Shown here in pieces: positions 59,831 through 64,000 of a stretch of DNA of 64,000 bases; within the stretch, counting starts at the first letter, position 1; each line of letters opens with the position of its first letter. A program made the translations under genes and the position numbers. The notes below the pieces were generated by a model that was given only the letters and a program-made list of their open reading frames with translations, was not told where the DNA came from and ran no database searches. Source of the stretch: Glandiceps talaboti (lineage: Eukaryota > Hemichordata > Enteropneusta > Spengelidae); assembly GCF_964340395.1 (NCBI RefSeq), contig NC_135568.1, forward strand, positions 15,278,276 to 15,342,275, given 5' to 3'.

Positions 59831-62089
59831 GTACGTGTCCTTATCATGATTGTAATTCTTGTTGATCACGAAAAACGGGCGACGTTGAAGGCTTGAAAGC
59901 AAAGCTACATTGTAAATATGTCTAGTTAATGTTTTGGCTCGAAACGCTTCGGGAATTGTTAAAGGTACCTCGGAGAAATTACACCAATGTGAGTTGACTT
60001 TTCAACAGTAAGCCGACGAACGGACGAAAAATCTGAAAAAATACCACAACACTAAACATGGACTGAAAATGTAAACGTTTGAAATACGACATCGACAGTG
60101 AAGGATTGACATTAACATGTGTGACACATGATCAAACTCATCACCGTCATGGAAAATGTTGACTTCAACTTTATAACGGAAAACAAAGATGATAAAAGAG
60201 ACACTTGAACTAATTATAAAATAAACAAAACTAAAAGGATGAAGAAAGTAGAATTTCACAACGTACACTAATGTTAAAAGCCTGTGGTGGACACAGAAAT
60301 ATGATTCGTTGTGAACAGTTCACTTTTCTCCCCATGGCTATAGTATACTCTTTTAACCGTAAGTGGTGACATTACTGCACGGTTTGATTAATATGTGACA
60401 TTGTTTGGATTTTCGTTTGAAAACATACTTATTTCATAAGTTAGGAATTATTTCTGGACGGTGTGTTATGTATCACTGCTCATACGTGCAGGAATGTTGA
60501 TATAATTGTTTGCTTAGTTTCTAGAAGCTATTGTTCCAGTTCACTGAGTTGAAATACAATGTTAAATAAAGGTGTACTAGCTCACATACTGGTATGCAGT
60601 TAGGATTGTAGATTTTAATGTTATTAGAGTTCGCTTAATAAGAATTATTTTTATACAGTAGCTATATTATGTTGAATTAACATAAATATTGGTATGGCGT
60701 TGATATGCCTTGATATTCAATTCTAGCATTTACTGTTTGTTATCTGCCGTACTTGATATATTTGTATTCAAATATGAGTGTACTATCAGTCATATTATCC
60801 TGAGATGAGCTGTACATACATATGAAATGTTTGGTGTCGGACTTTATTTTTTCTGAAATCATATGAATCATGGTTACGATATCGTATAGTGACTGTGTCT
60901 GTTAAAATAGCTTATTAACTATGATATAATTGAATCAAATTTATATTAGTTTGTTTAGGGGTGAAAGTCAACTTCATGTGTATTTCCAAGGTTCAGCATA
61001 TTTAACGACTTATGGAACGACCACTAGGCAATGATTACAAACATTTGACTAACTTTACTAATTGAGTTTCTTGTGTCAGTATACGTCGAAGAAATTAAAA
61101 TACATAATTCAATTTCACTTTTCATAAGTATCTGTTGCATATTATAATCAAATGTTCTACATTCCCTTGTTGTACACACGTGATACTTCTTAGCAACTAT
61201 ACGAAATTGTAATATTCAGACTTGCTACAGTCAACGTGTCAATCAGGACATGTGTACTGATCATGAATAGTGTGTCAATCTGTTGACAAAGACTTAAGTG
61301 TACAGTCAAAAGTTTGAGGTAAACTTTCAAATATGTGTTTGCAACAACAGTTCAGTTCAGTTCAGTACTTTGTTTAACAACACAGGTGAATTTCCATTTG
61401 AAGACTGATAATTTGTTGTCTTTGCAATTATTCTTTTCGGTTAAAATACTTTGATTTAAATGAAATGTGTGAAACTCATGGTCGTGATTGAGCATTTTGT
61501 TTACAACCTCGTTTTCAGAATTGACATCAGATTAATCACAATCATGTTTGTGCAAATCGAGCGCGCCCCTGCAGGTAGAATACTTCTTTTGAGACATTGA
61601 CCTTGGCATATTGTAGGGTCAATTACCAAAATCAAACCATTGCTTCCATATCATCGACACTTCCTTGTATGTATCTCACTACTAATTTCCTATCATGTTT
61701 GTAGGTAATACAGAAAAAAAATATATACTAGCATTACTTTTAGTGATCATATAACTATTTAGTGAATGGTGACCATATTTGTGGTTAAATTAGATATTTG
61801 ATACATAACTCAAATACATATTGCAGACAGTGTTATTTAAGTGTGACCTTTTTGACTTTATGTTGGGCACATTAAATAAACAAAGTAAATACACACTGTC
61901 AGGCATTTATGTCATCCAATTGTCTCAAAGAATTATTAGGGGATGTCTTCTACGAGATCTTTTTATTTGAATTTCGGATCAGAATTTTTATACATATACA
62001 CCAGTAAGCAACATAATGATGTCTTTCGTGGATTCACTTGTCTTTTTACCCAACATATGATGAAATACATGTTGTCTTAAACAGGCCCT
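59831..62089. other. no gene seen
   Basis: Unique AT-rich sequence. Neither strand has a conserved frame, and no repeat family was identified. Confidence 0.45.
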
Positions 62090-62388
62090 TCGCTGATGTT
62101 TGTTTCTGAATGGCTGAAGTCCTTGGGCAAGATTTGAACCATGATTGTGCTAAAGTCAACCAAGCTGTATAATTGGGGACCTGGTAGGATAGAGGTTGCA
62201 ATGTTAGTGCTTAAATCATATGCGCTTATAAAGGCTTCAATAGATTGCATGCTCCCCAGGTAGTTGAGGAAGTATAAAGGGACATTGCGCTGCCATTGAT
62301 CTGTTCCAGGGGTAATAATTGTGAGCGCTTTGAGCTATCGGGAGGAAAGGCCTGTTATAGATTTGCAATATGATCATTATTATTAAAC
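62090..62388 (+). mobile_element. tRNA-derived SINE, copy 4 (5'-truncated)
   Basis: It has the body block CCTTGGGCAAGATTTGAACC and TGTATAATTGGGGACCTGGT, and an ATTATTATTA tail. The tRNA-like head is absent. Confidence 0.8.
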
Positions 62389-62734
62389 ACAGACTAGTGT
62401 AAGACATCAGTTTATTAGGTTTACTCAGTTTCTGCTGCTACTCACAATCCTAAAGTCTTTCCATTAGGTTATATACAAAACACTGTCTCAGGAGCATTTA
62501 CCTTTGTTTCAAGTTATGAATTAATTTTTTAATTTGAACATTCTCATTACAATGGATTTAAACCATATATATTATCCAAATTCACCTCGTACATTTCCTG
62601 TCCTCGGGTAAAATCAATAAGCTTTGAAATTAGAGACAATAATTTGTGTTGTGTAAATTAATCCACTATATGTTATTCATAAAACATGTATGTGCAATAT
62701 TACAAAGTCATTTAACAATTTAATTATCATTATT

Positions 62735-64000
62735 TTGTTTGTTTGTTTGTTTGTTTGTGTGTTTGTGTGTTTGTTTGTTTGTTTGTTTAGTAAGTGCGGC
62801 AAGGATCTGAGTGTACAATTTAACCACCCCCCCAAAAAAAAAAAAAAAAACGTAAAAAGACACCCCACCATTCTGAAAGGAAGACCTGACATCTACTGTT
62901 AAGATGTTTATTTTAATTAAGTAAAGATCTTAGCAGTAGACGTTGTGTCTTGTTCACTTACAAACCCATTTACATTCCTCAAGATGCGCCAGTACTAGGT
63001 GTCGCCATTTTGTAATTGGACTGAACCTCACTTCATTATAAAAGACGATTCTGATAGCCGACAGTTGTTGAGATTGTGTAAATTATTGTATTTATTTTAG
63101 TGTGAAAATGGAAATAAATTTTTCATAATTTTTCTGAACGTTTATTTTTGTGTAAACTGTACTTTATGACCCCCCCCCCCTCCCCTCAGAAAATTAGGTA
63201 CTATTATAAACACATGTTGACTGATCTCAATGTAAAATATCACCCATCACTTTTCTTTTGGGCCCGTGGATTACCCAAACACATTTTTCCCTTAGTAGAG
63301 GTTCCCGCAGGTATTTCACAGTACTTCAAGGAAACCGACGTATGATGTTGCCATGGTAACCAGTCAACGTGTTTTCAATAAATCTAATATCACGACAATT
63401 ATAATTAACTCTCCTTTCATGCACGATCTCAGGGAAGAGATAATTACCTGTGGTGCAATATATTAAACTGATGATTAGTTTTTTTAACACAGTAATAAAT
63501 TCCGTTGATCAAAGAACATTATTGGAGACGTATGTAAAATATTCCATTTCCCTGTATATCTTCGGACGGACAGAGAAGATGCGCAATTTTGCTACAGGTG
63601 CTAAATATCTCTACAGCATTGATTGTGTTGATTGTTTTGATACTTCAATTGTTTGGACCACTGGTATTTGTTGTACCTACTGAAGCTTAGGCTGCGCCCC
63701 CGCACCCCCCCCCCCACCCTTATATGTATGCCTATATGAATGCAACGTAAAGTCACAACATCCATTATTAACAGCGATAGTAACAGTAGCCAAAATCTCT
63801 CATTTTTTAAAAAACAACAATTTAAATGCTGTTTTCATTTTATTTTAAACAGCTACATTTAGGTATGCCTAAGGGTAAATTACCTATAAACGTTTTACTT
63901 CTCATACTTGAAAAATCAATGTTTCATCTTTTCTTTGTGTAGAGTGTGCTGGGTAAGTTCATTTTTTTTTGAAAAAATGCAGCAATTTGAAAGAAGTGAG
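62735..64000. repeat. segmental duplication, copy 2 (runs off the window)
   Basis: Colinear with 58425-59830 from the (GTTT)n start onward and still matching at the window edge, offset about 4.2-4.3 kb. Both copies are in the same orientation. Small indels and substitutions separate them. Confidence 0.85.
63619..63685 (+). pseudogene. broken copy of the signal-peptide exon
   Basis: Aligned to 59409-59475, the start ATG is TTG and the donor GAAG|GTAAG is GAAG|CTTAG. The hydrophobic codons are otherwise well kept. Losing both ends makes this copy unlikely to act as a first exon. Confidence 0.65.

Overview
This is 64 kb of animal nuclear DNA. It has introns with GT-AG boundaries, tRNA-derived SINEs, decayed non-LTR retrotransposons, many short inverted-repeat DNA elements and long microsatellites. 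A polycystin-1-like gene with HYR, REJ and GPS modules, together with the repeat types, suggests a marine invertebrate, most likely a deuterostome (hemichordate, echinoderm or cephalochordate). The species cannot be fixed from the sequence alone.

Layout: 1-21.9 kb is almost gene-free. It holds three decayed LINE fragments (9.2-10.8 kb minus, 11.5-12.15 kb plus, 13.8-14.6 kb minus), small palindromic insertions, (AT)n and (CT)n tracts and a CpG-richer stretch at 17.8-18.5 kb. 21.9-45.3 kb holds the one large gene, on the plus strand: 23 exons that keep one open frame (1,825 codons plus stop) of a polycystin-1-family protein. The domain order is three HYR modules, REJ, a GAIN-like region with a GPS cleavage site, TM1, a PLAT domain, TM2-TM5, TM6, the extracellular polycystin (TOP) domain, the TRP-like channel segments and a short C-terminal coiled coil. 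The 5' end is not identified, and the last intron is GC-AG. 45.3-46.3 kb is the probable 3' UTR, a three-unit tandem repeat split by a hAT-like element.

46.3-53.3 kb carries SINEs and MITEs, then the first coding exon of a minus-strand gene: a signal peptide plus the front half of an expansin-like double-psi beta-barrel domain. 53.9-54.5 kb is a compound microsatellite. 58.4-64 kb contains a >1.2 kb duplicated block. Each copy has a signal-peptide exon: the first is intact, while the second has lost its start codon and its splice donor.

The most unusual signal is a dispersed set of tiny palindromic inserts, 20-36 bp long, beginning CAT and ending ATG, each between direct repeats of 7 bp. One copy sits inside a LINE reading frame, which marks the exact size of the insertion. 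Other notable signals are a 1 kb, 25-bp-unit minisatellite inside an intron of the polycystin gene, and two MITE families with several copies each.
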